Positions 1 to 7,310 are shown, counted from the stretch's first letter. The stretch is DNA of 64,000 nt from Paranoxybacillus sp035645275 (GCA_035645275.1 DASQMX010000031.1:310001-374000); one strand, 5' to 3'. Translations and numbers: made by a program. The notes: a model not told the origin generated them from the sequence alone.

Positions 1-1205
1 TCCATAATGATAAAAATACGTCCGCCATTTGGCATCACTTCAATGGCATTTTTAATCAAATTAATAAACACTTGTTTTATTTGTACTTCATTACCGTAAA
101 TAACAATTTCCTCGTTCGGAAAATGTTTATCGATAATAATATTATGCATGATTGCCTGTGTTTCAAGCAATAACGATACTTCCTGAATTAATTTTTTCAA
201 TGAAATCGGCTTTAATTCCGTCGAACGAGGTTTAGCAAGAAATAACAATTCATTCGAAATGGTTTCAATCCGCTCAAGTTCAGATTCCATAATACCCCAA
301 TAATCACTTTTCGTTTTTAAATCTAATTTCATCAGCTGCAAAAATCCTTTTAACGCCGTCAGCGGATTGCGGATTTCATGGGCAATTCCTGCTGCCAACT
401 GTCCAGCCATTGAGAGCTTCTCAGCTTCAATTAATGTTCTTTCCGTGTTTTTTCGTTCTGTAACATCTCTAATGAGCAATTGAAATGCACGTTTTCCCTT
501 AAAGTTCGTAGGAATGATAATGACTTCTGATTGGAACGTATTGCCGCATACCGTTTTCCACACGAACTCGATCGGTCCAACAGTCTGTGCCGTTTTCATA
601 TATTCACTTTTCCATATTTCATAATGAGCAGAGTGTAAAAAATCATAAATGGATTTTCCGATAATTTCTTTTAAATGACTCGCCTTAAATAAACGCGTGC
701 TTGCTTGATTAGCAAACACAATTTGTTCTCCACATACAATAACCACTGCTTCTAATAAGTGATTTACCAATGTCTCATATTGTGCTAATTTTTCATTATA
801 CAACATCTCTAATTCGCTTTCTTGAGCAGTTGTTTCCCTCATAACAAGAAGTAGTCCTTCTGTTTTATGATGAAACGAGTTTCGCAAGACAGTAGCAGCG
901 ACTTGCACATATTGAAAATTACCAATCTTATTACGAATTCTCAGCTTTAATTCAAAATAATCCTCATTCACTGCTATAACTCTTTCTAATTTATGTATAA
1001 AATGATTATAATCCCCAAAATAACAATAATCTTTAAAACAAGTATGCACTACTTCATTTTGACGATAGCCGAGAAGTTCATGGATATGTATAGAAGCATA
1101 TGTAATATAGCCATCATTTGTTAGACGAAGCAAATATGGGAGATTAGTTGTTAGTGGAAATGATTGTTTTTTATTGTGCGTAAACATTGTAAGCCTGTCT
1201 TGCAT
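1..1205 (-). CDS. PAS-domain sensor histidine kinase (sporulation-kinase type), 3' end cut by window edge
   Basis: Cytoplasmic-looking histidine kinase of about 400 visible residues; the C-terminus lies beyond the left edge. Two PAS-like modules cover roughly residues 20-125 and 145-255. The HisKA phosphoacceptor is His276 in the motif AHEIRNPLTALKGF, and the N-box of the ATPase domain (NLIKNAIEVMPNGG) is reached just before the edge. No membrane segment is seen, as in B. subtilis KinA/KinE, which feed phosphate to Spo0F. No response regulator is next to it, which fits an orphan phosphorelay kinase. The ATG at 1205 is the first start in frame. The family is certain; assignment to a particular Kin protein is not. 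Confidence 0.9.
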   Translation of the reverse strand, partial: MQDRLTMFTHNKKQSFPLTTNLPYLLRLTNDGYITYASIHIHELLGYRQNEVVHTCFKDYCYFGDYNHFIHKLERVIAVNEDYFELKLRIRNKIGNFQYVQVAATVLRNSFHHKTEGLLLVMRETTAQESELEMLYNEKLAQYETLVNHLLEAVVIVCGEQIVFANQASTRLFKASHLKEIIGKSIYDFLHSAHYEIWKSEYMKTAQTVGPIEFVWKTVCGNTFQSEVIIIPTNFKGKRAFQLLIRDVTERKNTERTLIEAEKLSMAGQLAAGIAHEIRNPLTALKGFLQLMKLDLKTKSDYWGIMESELERIETISNELLFLAKPRSTELKPISLKKLIQEVSLLLETQAIMHNIIIDKHFPNEEIVIYGNEVQIKQVFINLIKNAIEVMPNGGRIFIIM

Positions 1206-1368
1206 ACGGTTCCCTTCTTTATTAGATGCTCATTTTTCACATTTGTATTGTAACTTATACTAAAAAAATGTGCTAGTATTTTCTGACAATTTTTATTTTA
1301 TCTCTTTTATTAAATACACTGTTTCCCCTTGTCCACAAGTGGATAAATACCTAATTTTTTTCATTTAA

Positions 1369-1398
1369 AACACCATTTTCATTTGTACACATACAATA
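1369..1398 (+). promoter_or_regulatory. Possible mother-cell (sigma-K-like) promoter
   Basis: CATACAATA at 1390-1398 fits the sigma-K -10 pattern CATANNNTA, and ACACC about 15 bases upstream fits the short -35 (AC) motif. It would start transcription about 50 bases before the Met/Pro-rich gene at 1459. Short consensus motifs like these arise by chance in AT-rich DNA, so this is tentative. The rest of 1206-1458 shows nothing else recognisable. Confidence 0.3.
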
Positions 1399-1458
1399 TG
1401 GGTGGGTATGTGCTATAGGCCATATTCACTAAAAAGTAGAAAAGGAAGGAAGATAAAC

Positions 1459-1974
1459 ATGAATAATCCTTATATGTATCATCAAATGCCTTATAACAAA
1501 AACTTTCATATCGATGAAGATGGAGATGCACCTCGCAATGTTAACGTATCAGAAGAAAATGTGGAGCCGATGACAATGATGGAGAACGTTCCAATGCCGA
1601 CAATGCCAGCAGCTTATCCCCAAATGGCACCAATAATGACAATGCCAGCGGCTTACCCGTACACGGCTCCAATGATGCTAGTGGATTGCGGCTGTTATTA
1701 TCCAATTGGACATCACTATCCAATGTATCCAATGTTCACATGTCAAGAAAGTGGCATGCCATGGACCACTCCAATGTTTCCAATGCCGAGTATGGATGGA
1801 ACGATGCCAAGTATGACATCTCCGGCGGACGAAACAGCAATGCCTATGATGGGACCAAACATGCCAGCACCGACAACAAGTTATCCTGAAACCCCTTTCA
1901 TGCGCGGTCATTTTACTCCAAGTCCTTCTCCGATGATGGAAAGCGGATATACTCCTTACTATCCGTATCGATAA
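1459..1974 (+). CDS. Met/Pro/Tyr-rich low-complexity protein, possible spore coat protein
   Basis: A 171-residue protein of strongly biased composition. Methionine, proline and tyrosine dominate from about residue 35 to the end, with repeated MP, PMP and AAYP units (PMPTMPAAYP and TMPAAYPY recur) and a small Cys patch (DCGCYY). The N-terminus has a charged segment, IDEDGDAP. There is no signal peptide or membrane segment. I do not recognise a named family; the composition resembles Bacillus spore-coat or crust proteins. The ATG at 1459 has AAAGGAAGG just upstream, so the longer in-frame extension back to 1402 was not used. A possible mother-cell promoter lies upstream and a hairpin terminator follows. 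Confidence 0.7.
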   Translation: MNNPYMYHQMPYNKNFHIDEDGDAPRNVNVSEENVEPMTMMENVPMPTMPAAYPQMAPIMTMPAAYPYTAPMMLVDCGCYYPIGHHYPMYPMFTCQESGMPWTTPMFPMPSMDGTMPSMTSPADETAMPMMGPNMPAPTTSYPETPFMRGHFTPSPSPMMESGYTPYYPYR

Positions 1975-1984
1975 AATCAAGTTA

Positions 1985-2010
1985 CATTAGTGGGGGCTCC
2001 CCCACTAATG
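1985..2010 (+). terminator. Hairpin terminator after the Met-rich gene
   Basis: CATTAGTGGGGG and CCCCCACTAATG form an almost perfect 12-bp stem 11 bases after the stop codon. The following U-tract is weak (TTCGTTAATTT). The stem resembles the CATCAGTGGGGG hairpin of the two elements near 32.7 and 37.9 kb, but the similarity stops at the stem. Confidence 0.65.
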
Positions 2011-2212
2011 TTCGTTAATTTAATCATCATTAGAAAAATCAACCATATTTTATGTTCATCACATTAAACTCTTGACTACATAGATACAAAAGATTCAGCG
2101 ACAAATGTCCAAAAATTTTTTGAAAATAGGAATAATCCCTCTTTACGAATACGGAAAAATCATGCAGACTATAAAAAAGAGTTTTTTTATAAAAAAATGA
2201 AGGAGAGAACCA

Positions 2213-2389
2213 ATGAAAAAAGCAGAAGTAGGAAACATTATCGAATTTAAAAACGGATTACGAGGAATCGTTGAAAAAGTAAATGAAAACTCTGTCATCG
2301 TTGATTTAACGTATATGGAAAACTACCGAGAACTAGATTTACAAGAACGCACCGTAGTAAATCACAAAAATTATAAAATTATTGAGTAA
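2213..2389 (+). CDS. ykvS: YkvS/DUF2187 family small protein
   Basis: A 58-residue protein starting MKKAEVGNIIEFKNGLRGIV and ending NHKNYKIIE, preceded by AAGGAGAGAACC. It has the size and pattern of the Bacillus YkvS family (DUF2187): a small beta-rich domain with alternating Gly, Val and Ile and a central VNENSVIVDLTYM strand. Function is unknown. In B. subtilis the gene lies near the queuosine operon, and here it converges on queF, which supports the name. It ends directly at a long hairpin repeat. Confidence 0.8.
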   Translation: MKKAEVGNIIEFKNGLRGIVEKVNENSVIVDLTYMENYRELDLQERTVVNHKNYKIIE

Positions 2390-2391
2390 GC

Positions 2392-2518
2392 AAAAAGAGG
2401 CTGGCCCGAAAGCAAAATGTCAGACCCCACAACACAATATATACATACCATTGAATAAAGGAATGATATATTGTGGATTTTGTGTGAGGTCCGACACTTA
2501 TCGGTCAGCCCCTTTTTC
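2392..2518. repeat. Intergenic long-hairpin repeat, copy 1 (GACCC arms)
   Basis: Outer arms AAAAAGAGGCTGGCCC and GGTCAGCCCCTTTTT are inverted. Inner GTCAGACCCCAC faces GTGTGAGGTCCGAC, with an AT-rich centre (AATATAT and ATATATT). It lies between convergent ykvS and queF and can terminate transcription in both directions, having A-tract and T-tract flanks. Confidence 0.8.
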
Positions 2519-2574
2519 TAATTCTATCAATGCAAATACACAAAAAACGAATTCAATCTATACTCTTAAGACTC

Positions 2575-4244
2575 TTATCTATTATCTACTTTTTCCGGAT
2601 ATAAATCATGGTTCATTAAACGATATTCTGCCATCTTTTCATATTTTGTTCCAGGGCGTCCCCAATTGCAATAAGGGTCAATGGAAATGCCGCCGCGCGG
2701 TGTAAATTTACCCCATACTTCAATATAGCGTGGCTCCATTACTTTAATTAAATCGTTCATAATAATGTTGACGCAATCTTCATGGAAATCACCGTGATTA
2801 CGGAAGCTAAACAAATAAAGTTTTAACGACTTGCTTTCAACACATTTTTTATCCGGGATGTAGCTAATATAAATTGTCGCGAAATCCGGTTGTCCGGTTT
2901 TTGGCATCTGTTTCGAAAAACAGGTGGACTATATCATATTCTTATTCAACTGCGATATTGAATAAGAACCCTCGCGCTTCCATCATAACGATGTACTCTA
3001 CTCTCTTCCTCCAACACTACTTTTACTCGCTTCATGTTGGAGTGATTTCGATAGTCTCTGCACCTTCCTCAAATTTGAGTCATGTTGGAGTGCTCGATCG
3101 TTCTGCACCCTCCCCAAATTCGAGGCTTGGCTCAGGGTTGGGGAAATATGGTTTCAAGAGATAAAGAAGCTGGTTTTCCTCCTGAATTCTAATCGCATAG
3201 CTATCTTGTTTATGAATATTTTGATGACAAGAGGGACATAAGCATTTATAAATTTTTTCGTAATTTTGTTTATGAAAATTATGCATTTCTTTTATTACAG
3301 ACATTGTATTTAATTGGTTAGCTTGATTTAAATAAAAGCAAATGGCTTCAAAAATTTTAGTAAAAGATAATATATGATGGCCATTACAGGTTATTGTCTG
3401 CTTACCGCAATGTTCGCATGTATAATTTCTCTCTATAACAATGTATCTGTTCCAAGTATCTAGTACATATTGTTTTACATATATTCGGTCAATTTCATTA
3501 TAAACATGTAAACTATAAAATCCGCCTTTCCAATTTGAATTTTTCCAACCTTGTTGAGCAATAGAAAGATTCTTTTTAAATTGTACAGACCGTTTACTAT
3601 TTCTATTAGCAGCTGAAATTTTCTGTTTTATTTCCAAGGCCTTTTCTTCTCCATGAATTTCTTCGTACCGTTTATTTTTATACATAATCTCCGCTTTCTT
3701 CTTATTCGAAACCGAATATCTTTGTTTTTTTCTTGCTACAATGTTATTCCAAACTTCTAAACCAAAGATTTGAATAATTTTTTCTTTTTCAGAATGTTTA
3801 GGAAATCTATGAATTTTGCGCCATCTTTCAAGGCTGGACCAATCAATATTCAATTCTTTGCATAGTTCATTAATGCTTTTTCCTTCATAAATAAACTGAC
3901 TGGCAAACCAACTTTTATCTCGTCATGGGAATTCTAACAATACAAGTACACCCCTAACAAACATCTGTTCTTTATACTTGTATTATACATGAATCCCCTA
4001 ATATATTCCATAATTCCCTTTCCCTGAATTCACGAGGTTTAATCGACAGTGTCACCACTGAAGTGTGCCCTTATTGACACAAACTTGTAAACTCCGGACA
4101 ATTGAACTTCACGAAATAATCACGATCGGGGTGCTTGTTATCAAATACTTCTAAAACTTCTGGACTGTATTCAAACAAATATTTTGTTCCTTGATTGCCT
4201 AATAAAGTAATCCCTTGTAGTTCTTCATCTTTTCTTCCTGCCAT
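2575..4244 (-). CDS. queF: NADPH-dependent 7-cyano-7-deazaguanine reductase QueF, interrupted by a group I intron
   Basis: QueF reduces preQ0 to preQ1, the last free-nucleobase step of queuosine precursor synthesis. The coding sequence is join(2575..2904, 4077..4244) on the minus strand. Exon 1 gives 56 residues ending CPEFTSLC and exon 2 gives 109 residues starting PKTGQPDFAT; together they make 165 residues, the normal length for the short unimodular QueF. The split falls exactly between the TGT codon of the catalytic cysteine (Cys56, equivalent to B. subtilis Cys55) and the next Pro codon. Exon 2 keeps the NADPH/substrate region ESKSLKLYLFSFRNHGDFHE. Without splicing, exon 1 reads one extra codon and then stops (LCQ, stop). 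AAGGAAGAGGGAC precedes the ATG at 4244. It is the last gene of queCDEF. Confidence 0.93.
3030..3120 (-). repeat. Imperfect tandem duplication inside the intron core
   Basis: Two adjacent units of 44 and 47 bases (3120-3077 and 3076-3030) share AATTTGnGGA, GGTGCAGA, ATCGA and CACTCCAACATGA. The downstream unit holds the functional-looking P7 strand (GAGACTATC); the upstream one has GAACGATCG instead. The upstream unit also encodes the tail of the endonuclease ORF. Confidence 0.8.
3080..3853 (-). CDS. Intron-encoded HNH homing endonuclease with NUMOD3-like motifs
   Basis: About 257 residues from a TTG at 3853. Residues 58-85 and 91-112 look like NUMOD3 DNA-binding motifs (YKNKRYEEIHGEEKALEIK; SIAQQGWKNSNWKGG). 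The HNH nuclease core is near the C-terminus: Cys146-x2-Cys149, His159-His160, Cys206-x2-Cys209 and His214, a zinc-stabilised HNH. Such enzymes cut intron-less alleles and spread the intron by repair. The same frame stays open upstream to about 3908 and reads a plausible helix-turn-helix (EGKSINELCKELNIDWSSLE) with no ATG, so the start is uncertain or lost. The last 20 or so codons overlap the ribozyme core. Confidence 0.88.
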   Translation of the reverse strand: MNIDWSSLERWRKIHRFPKHSEKEKIIQIFGLEVWNNIVARKKQRYSVSNKKKAEIMYKNKRYEEIHGEEKALEIKQKISAANRNSKRSVQFKKNLSIAQQGWKNSNWKGGFYSLHVYNEIDRIYVKQYVLDTWNRYIVIERNYTCEHCGKQTITCNGHHILSFTKIFEAICFYLNQANQLNTMSVIKEMHNFHKQNYEKIYKCLCPSCHQNIHKQDSYAIRIQEENQLLYLLKPYFPNPEPSLEFGEGAERSSTPT

Positions 4245-4273
4245 GTCCCTCTTCCTTTCTTTAGATTATTTAT

Positions 4274-5005
4274 TTAAACGCCGCGTTTGTTGCCCCACAC
4301 AAGCGCGTGCAGCTGCGGTAAAACGCGTGCGTCGTTCATTTCCTTTGTTTGCACTGTTTTTTCAATAAGCCACTCTAATTTCTCAAGCAGCTTTGCTCTT
4401 AATGTAAAATCATCCTGCTCAGAAATATCTTCATTTCCTGCTTGCAAATAAAATGGGATATCAGGATAACGCGCATGAACAAATTGCGCATACGTAAAAT
4501 CTTTTTCATCAAATACGACAACTTTCAAGCTGACATTTTCAGCACGTCCCCCTTTCTTTAACCGTTCAATGATCTCATCCAGAACAGCAAAGTCCGTATC
4601 CATACCGGAACTCGGAGGTTTTGGCGATATCGTTAAATCATCGATTTGTAAAAACCAATCTTGCCAGCGGCTTCCCTGCGTCTCTAATGCAACGCGAATA
4701 TGCTTTTCTTTTAAGAGAAAAATCAATTCATCCAACGCTTTAATTAATGCCGGATTGCCGCCGGAAATCGTAACATGATTAAAACGGTTGCCGCCAAGCT
4801 CGACAAGGCGGTGCCAAATTTCTTCGGCTGTCATTTGGCGAATTTCCTCTTTTGCCGAGCCGTCCCATGTAAAAGCGGAATCACACCAGCGGCACGAATA
4901 GTCGCATCCAGCTGTTCGCACAAACATCGTTTTTTGTCCGATGACCATTCCTTCACCTTGAATGGTCGGACCAAAAATTTCAAGAACCGGAATTGTTTTT
5001 GCCAT
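4274..5005 (-). CDS. queE: 7-carboxy-7-deazaguanine synthase QueE (radical SAM)
   Basis: QueE converts 6-carboxy-tetrahydropterin to 7-carboxy-7-deazaguanine using SAM and a [4Fe-4S] cluster. The 243-residue protein starts MAKTIPVLEIFGPTIQGEG, the signature N-terminus, and has the CxxxCxxC cluster motif at Cys34, Cys38 and Cys41 (CDYSCRWC). SGGNPAL is the Gly-rich SAM-binding strand. The ATG at 5005 overlaps the queD stop codon as TAATG, so the upstream in-frame extension to 5077 was rejected. Third gene of the operon; queF begins 29 bases downstream. Confidence 0.95.
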   Translation of the reverse strand: MAKTIPVLEIFGPTIQGEGMVIGQKTMFVRTAGCDYSCRWCDSAFTWDGSAKEEIRQMTAEEIWHRLVELGGNRFNHVTISGGNPALIKALDELIFLLKEKHIRVALETQGSRWQDWFLQIDDLTISPKPPSSGMDTDFAVLDEIIERLKKGGRAENVSLKVVVFDEKDFTYAQFVHARYPDIPFYLQAGNEDISEQDDFTLRAKLLEKLEWLIEKTVQTKEMNDARVLPQLHALVWGNKRGV

Positions 5006-5442
5006 TATTGTTTCCCCGCTTTCGGACGATACACGACATAGCTTGTCGGTGTTTCCCGGACAAACACTTGCAAACACTTCGGTTTATTCGGCAGCGTATC
5101 AAGATAATTTTGTACAATTTCCCATATCTTCCGGGCAACGACCTCTGTCGTCGGAAAATCATTGCTGTTTTGGTCATTAAATATATCTTTATGATCATTC
5201 ATTAGCGTATGATCAAACTTGTCGTGCACTAACTTTTTCAAGTGCTGAAAATTGACGAGAAAGCCTGAATCATCTAATTCATCACCGGCAACAGTAATGT
5301 TAACAAAATACGTATGCCCATGAATGTTTGCACATTTTCCTGCCGCTTCATGCGGAATAAAGTGAGCAGCAGCAATTTGCATATCTTTGTTTAATTCATA
5401 TTGAAAATGATGGGGCACTTGCGGATAAATTTGCTGAAGCAT
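5005..5442 (-). CDS. queD: 6-carboxy-5,6,7,8-tetrahydropterin synthase QueD
   Basis: A 145-residue PTPS/QueD-family enzyme converting dihydroneopterin triphosphate (from GTP cyclohydrolase I) to 6-carboxytetrahydropterin. Zinc ligands are visible as His27 (AAAHF) and the HGH pair His41/His43, with Cys37 in the QueD-type CxxxHGH motif. The C-terminal VRETPTSYVVYR contains the conserved Glu that anchors the pterin. Start and stop overlap the neighbours as TAATG on both sides, which points to translational coupling with queC and queE. Confidence 0.95.
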   Translation of the reverse strand: MLQQIYPQVPHHFQYELNKDMQIAAAHFIPHEAAGKCANIHGHTYFVNITVAGDELDDSGFLVNFQHLKKLVHDKFDHTLMNDHKDIFNDQNSNDFPTTEVVARKIWEIVQNYLDTLPNKPKCLQVFVRETPTSYVVYRPKAGKQ

Positions 5443-6104
5443 TATACATTCGCCCCTTCCTTTTCAGCTAAATATTGTTCTAGGCCGCGTTTGCGCAAGA
5501 TACATGCCGGACATTCACCGCACCCGTCAGCGATAATGCCGTTATAGCATGTTAATGTTCGATTTCTTACAAACTCAAAAGCTCCGAGCTCGTCTGCCAA
5601 TTTCCATGTTTCTGCTTTATTGAGCCACATTAATGGCGTGTGAATAACAAACTGATAGTCCATTGCTAAATTAAGCGTCACGTTTAACGATTTAATAAAC
5701 ACATCGCGGCAATCAGGGTAACCGCTGAAATCTGTCTCGCACACGCCAGTAACTAGATGACGCGCACCGCTTTGTTTGGCTAACACAGCGGCAAATGATA
5801 AGAATAGCAAATTTCGCCCGTCGACAAATGTCGATGGAAGTTCTCCTTCTTTATGTTCAATTTGTATGTCATTTCTCGTTAATGCGTTCGGAGCTAATTG
5901 ATTTAACAATGACATATCAAGGACCGTATGCTTAATCCCTAAATCTTTTGCAATAGAAGCAGCAACTTCAATTTCTAGCTTATGGCGCTGGTTGTAATTA
6001 AACGTGACTGCTTCCACTTCTTTAAATGTTTTTAACGCCCAAAACAAGCATGTTGTACTGTCTTGCCCACCGCTGAAGACGACAACAGCTTTTTCATTTT
6101 TCAT
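5442..6104 (-). CDS. queC: 7-cyano-7-deazaguanine synthase QueC
   Basis: An ATP-dependent enzyme turning 7-carboxy-7-deazaguanine into preQ0. The 220-residue protein has the PP-loop SGGQDS at residues 11-16 and the C-terminal zinc-binding cysteines (TCYNG...GCGECPACILR). The ATG at 6104 is 11 bases from AGGAG; a TTG at 6110 in the same frame is 5 bases from it, so a two-residue longer form is possible. First gene of queCDEF, read from a preQ1 riboswitch leader. Confidence 0.95.
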   Translation of the reverse strand: MKNEKAVVVFSGGQDSTTCLFWALKTFKEVEAVTFNYNQRHKLEIEVAASIAKDLGIKHTVLDMSLLNQLAPNALTRNDIQIEHKEGELPSTFVDGRNLLFLSFAAVLAKQSGARHLVTGVCETDFSGYPDCRDVFIKSLNVTLNLAMDYQFVIHTPLMWLNKAETWKLADELGAFEFVRNRTLTCYNGIIADGCGECPACILRKRGLEQYLAEKEGANV

Positions 6105-6156
6105 CGGCAATCGCTCTCCTTTCTTTTTGATAAAAGAAGAAAGAGCATTCTAAAAC

Positions 6157-6185
6157 AAAAAAGCTATACCCTCTAAGGATATAGC
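6157..6185 (-). terminator. Riboswitch expression-platform terminator before queC
   Basis: Read on the minus strand, GCTATATCC and GGGTATAGC form a stem followed by TTTTTTG. It lies just after the preQ1 aptamer and before the queC ribosome site, so ligand-bound RNA would terminate here. Confidence 0.85.
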
Positions 6186-6190
6186 GTTCC

Positions 6191-6224
6191 CTAGTTTTTT
6201 ATAGAGGGTTGTTCTAGAACCTCT
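6191..6224 (-). promoter_or_regulatory. preQ1-I riboswitch aptamer
   Basis: The minus strand reads AGAGGTTCTAGAACAACC followed by CTCTATAAAAAACTAG. This matches the class I preQ1 aptamer of B. subtilis queC: the AGAGG/CCTCT P1 stem, a C-containing ligand loop and the A-rich tail that makes the H-type pseudoknot. It lets preQ1 repress queCDEF, including intron-split queF. Confidence 0.93.
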
Positions 6225-6225
6225 C

Positions 6226-6323
6226 GGGGCTGACTTAAGTAAAGTGTCATTCCTCCCACAACTACAATATATAGTGCACTATTGTGTATGGTGCGTGAGG
6301 TCAGACACTTATGAGTCATCCCC
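6226..6323. repeat. Intergenic long-hairpin repeat, copy 2, in the queC leader region
   Basis: Arms GGGGCTGACTT and AGTCATCCCC, inner GTGTCATTCCTCCC and GTGAGGTCAGACAC, centre AATATATAGTGCACTATT. It abuts the preQ1 aptamer on its 5' side, the only copy placed upstream of an operon rather than at gene ends. A TATATT that could serve as the que -10 element lies inside it. Confidence 0.75.
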
Positions 6324-6494
6324 ATTTCTTCTTCAATTTTCTTAAGCTAATATATCATACTTCTTATATAAGTACTAGTAAAAAATAATACTTACAAAAA
6401 ATTCCTCTAAACCATTGTTCAGTCCGCTTATAGGAAAAGAAGCATACACTCGCTTTCCCCTTGCCAGAGCTTGAGTGTAAAAAATGTAAACAAA

Positions 6495-6570
6495 TTTAAT
6501 CAAAATTTAATCTAAATTTAATAAAAATTATAAATATTTTTATACAATTATATAAATTGTTTATTATAAT
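6495..6570 (+). promoter_or_regulatory. PhoP-box-like phased repeats and -10 element upstream of phoU
   Basis: TTTAATC at 6495 and 6506, TTTAATA at 6517 and TTATAAA at 6528 recur every 11 bases, the phasing of the TTAACA-type half-sites bound by PhoP in Bacillus. TATAAT at 6565-6570 has no good -35, as expected for an activated promoter. PhoP binding is inferred from spacing and the downstream gene. The rest of 6324-6494 is AT-rich with nothing recognised. Confidence 0.5.
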
Positions 6571-6645
6571 GATGATAATAATTACATATCCTTTAAGACG
6601 AAAAAACAATTGTAACAAGTTACACACAACAAGGAGGGATGGCGG

Positions 6646-7305
6646 ATGAATAATCGCCCAAGTTTCGATGCCGCTTTACAAAATCTAAAAGAAAAGCTAA
6701 TGCAAATGGTTTCGTTGTCACAAGAAGCGCTCAATGAGGCAATTGAAGCATTACAAGAGCAAAATCTAGAAAAAGCAGATGAAATTATTGCAAATGATAA
6801 AAGAATTAATCAAATGGAAAAAGAGATTAATGAGCTTGCTATTACTATGATTTTACGTCAACAACCTGTTGCTTCTGACTTACGACGCTTAATTGTTGCT
6901 TTAAAAATTTCATCGGATATTGAACGCATTGGCGACATCGCCGTAAATATCGCAAAATCAGTTAAATTTATCGGCAAGGAGCCTCATGTTAAGCCAATTG
7001 TTCATATTCCAGAGATGGCAAACATCGTTCAGAAAATGCTTCATGATGCTCTCCATGCCTTTAATAATGAGGATATTCAAGAAGCACAACGAATTGCACA
7101 AATAGATGATCGCGTTGATGAACTACAGGGACAAATCATTCAAGAACTTATCGAGCTAATGAGTCAAAAACCTGAAGCTACCCAGCAAGTTACACAGCTA
7201 TCATTTATTACTCGGAATTTAGAAAGAGCGGGAGACCATATAACAAACATTGCCGAAAATATTTTTTATATTGTTAAAGGCGAACGCATCGATTTAAATT
7301 ACTAA
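6646..7305 (+). CDS. phoU: Phosphate signalling protein PhoU
   Basis: A 219-residue all-helical protein made of two PhoU repeats, roughly residues 15-105 and 115-205. Each carries the acidic metal-binding pattern (SDIERIGDIAVNIA in the first, NLERAGDHITNIAEN in the second). PhoU binds metals and damps the PhoR/Pst phosphate response and persister physiology. AAGGAGGG lies 7 bases before the ATG at 6646. No pst genes adjoin it here, unlike the classical pst-phoU order, so it is a stand-alone copy with its own Pho-box-like promoter. It converges on a ferritin-like gene across hairpin repeat copy 3. Confidence 0.93.
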   Translation: MNNRPSFDAALQNLKEKLMQMVSLSQEALNEAIEALQEQNLEKADEIIANDKRINQMEKEINELAITMILRQQPVASDLRRLIVALKISSDIERIGDIAVNIAKSVKFIGKEPHVKPIVHIPEMANIVQKMLHDALHAFNNEDIQEAQRIAQIDDRVDELQGQIIQELIELMSQKPEATQQVTQLSFITRNLERAGDHITNIAENIFYIVKGERIDLNY

Positions 7306-7310
7306 CCGTC

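Larger units (their letters stand above)
2905..4076 (-). ncRNA. Group I self-splicing intron in queF
   Basis: The 1,172-nt insert begins after exon base 4077 and ends with a G at 2905 (omega-G). P1 can form between exon UGUGU and intron GCACA, with the diagnostic U-G pair at the 5' splice site. P4 pairs CAGGG (4022-4026) with CCCTG (3131-3137 region). The 3' half has the R-type motif GTGCAGAGACTATC and the S-type motif GATATAGTC, whose GACTATC/GATATAGTC pairing (3050-3056 with 2927-2935) makes P7. A P9-like CTGTTT-TTCG-AAACAG hairpin (2908-2923) sits just before the 3' splice site. The HNH ORF lies in the P5-side loop between the P4 strands. Perfect restoration of QueF across the junction confirms the borders. 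Confidence 0.93.

Noticed and set aside
1678..1980. Antisense His/Trp-rich open frame
   Set aside because: It is the mirror of the Met/Pro-rich gene's biased codons (CAT for ATG) and has no ribosome site.
1985..2010. A third copy of the two-hairpin TTTAT element
   Set aside because: Only the GTGGGGG stem is similar; the first hairpin, linker and border motifs are absent, so it is treated as a plain terminator.
2382..2705. Plus-strand open frame across the end of ykvS and hairpin copy 1
   Set aside because: It runs through a repeat and antisense to queF exon 2, with no ribosome site or protein-like composition.
2575..2907. A free-standing 110-residue QueF fragment starting at the ATG at 2905-2907
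   Set aside because: That ATG is the last three bases of the intron, has no ribosome site, and the fragment lacks the catalytic Cys. It is exon 2 of queF.
2905..4076. Reading the queF insert as an insertion sequence or group II intron
   Set aside because: No transposase, reverse transcriptase, terminal inverted repeats or domain V-like end; P1, P4, P7 and omega-G fit group I.
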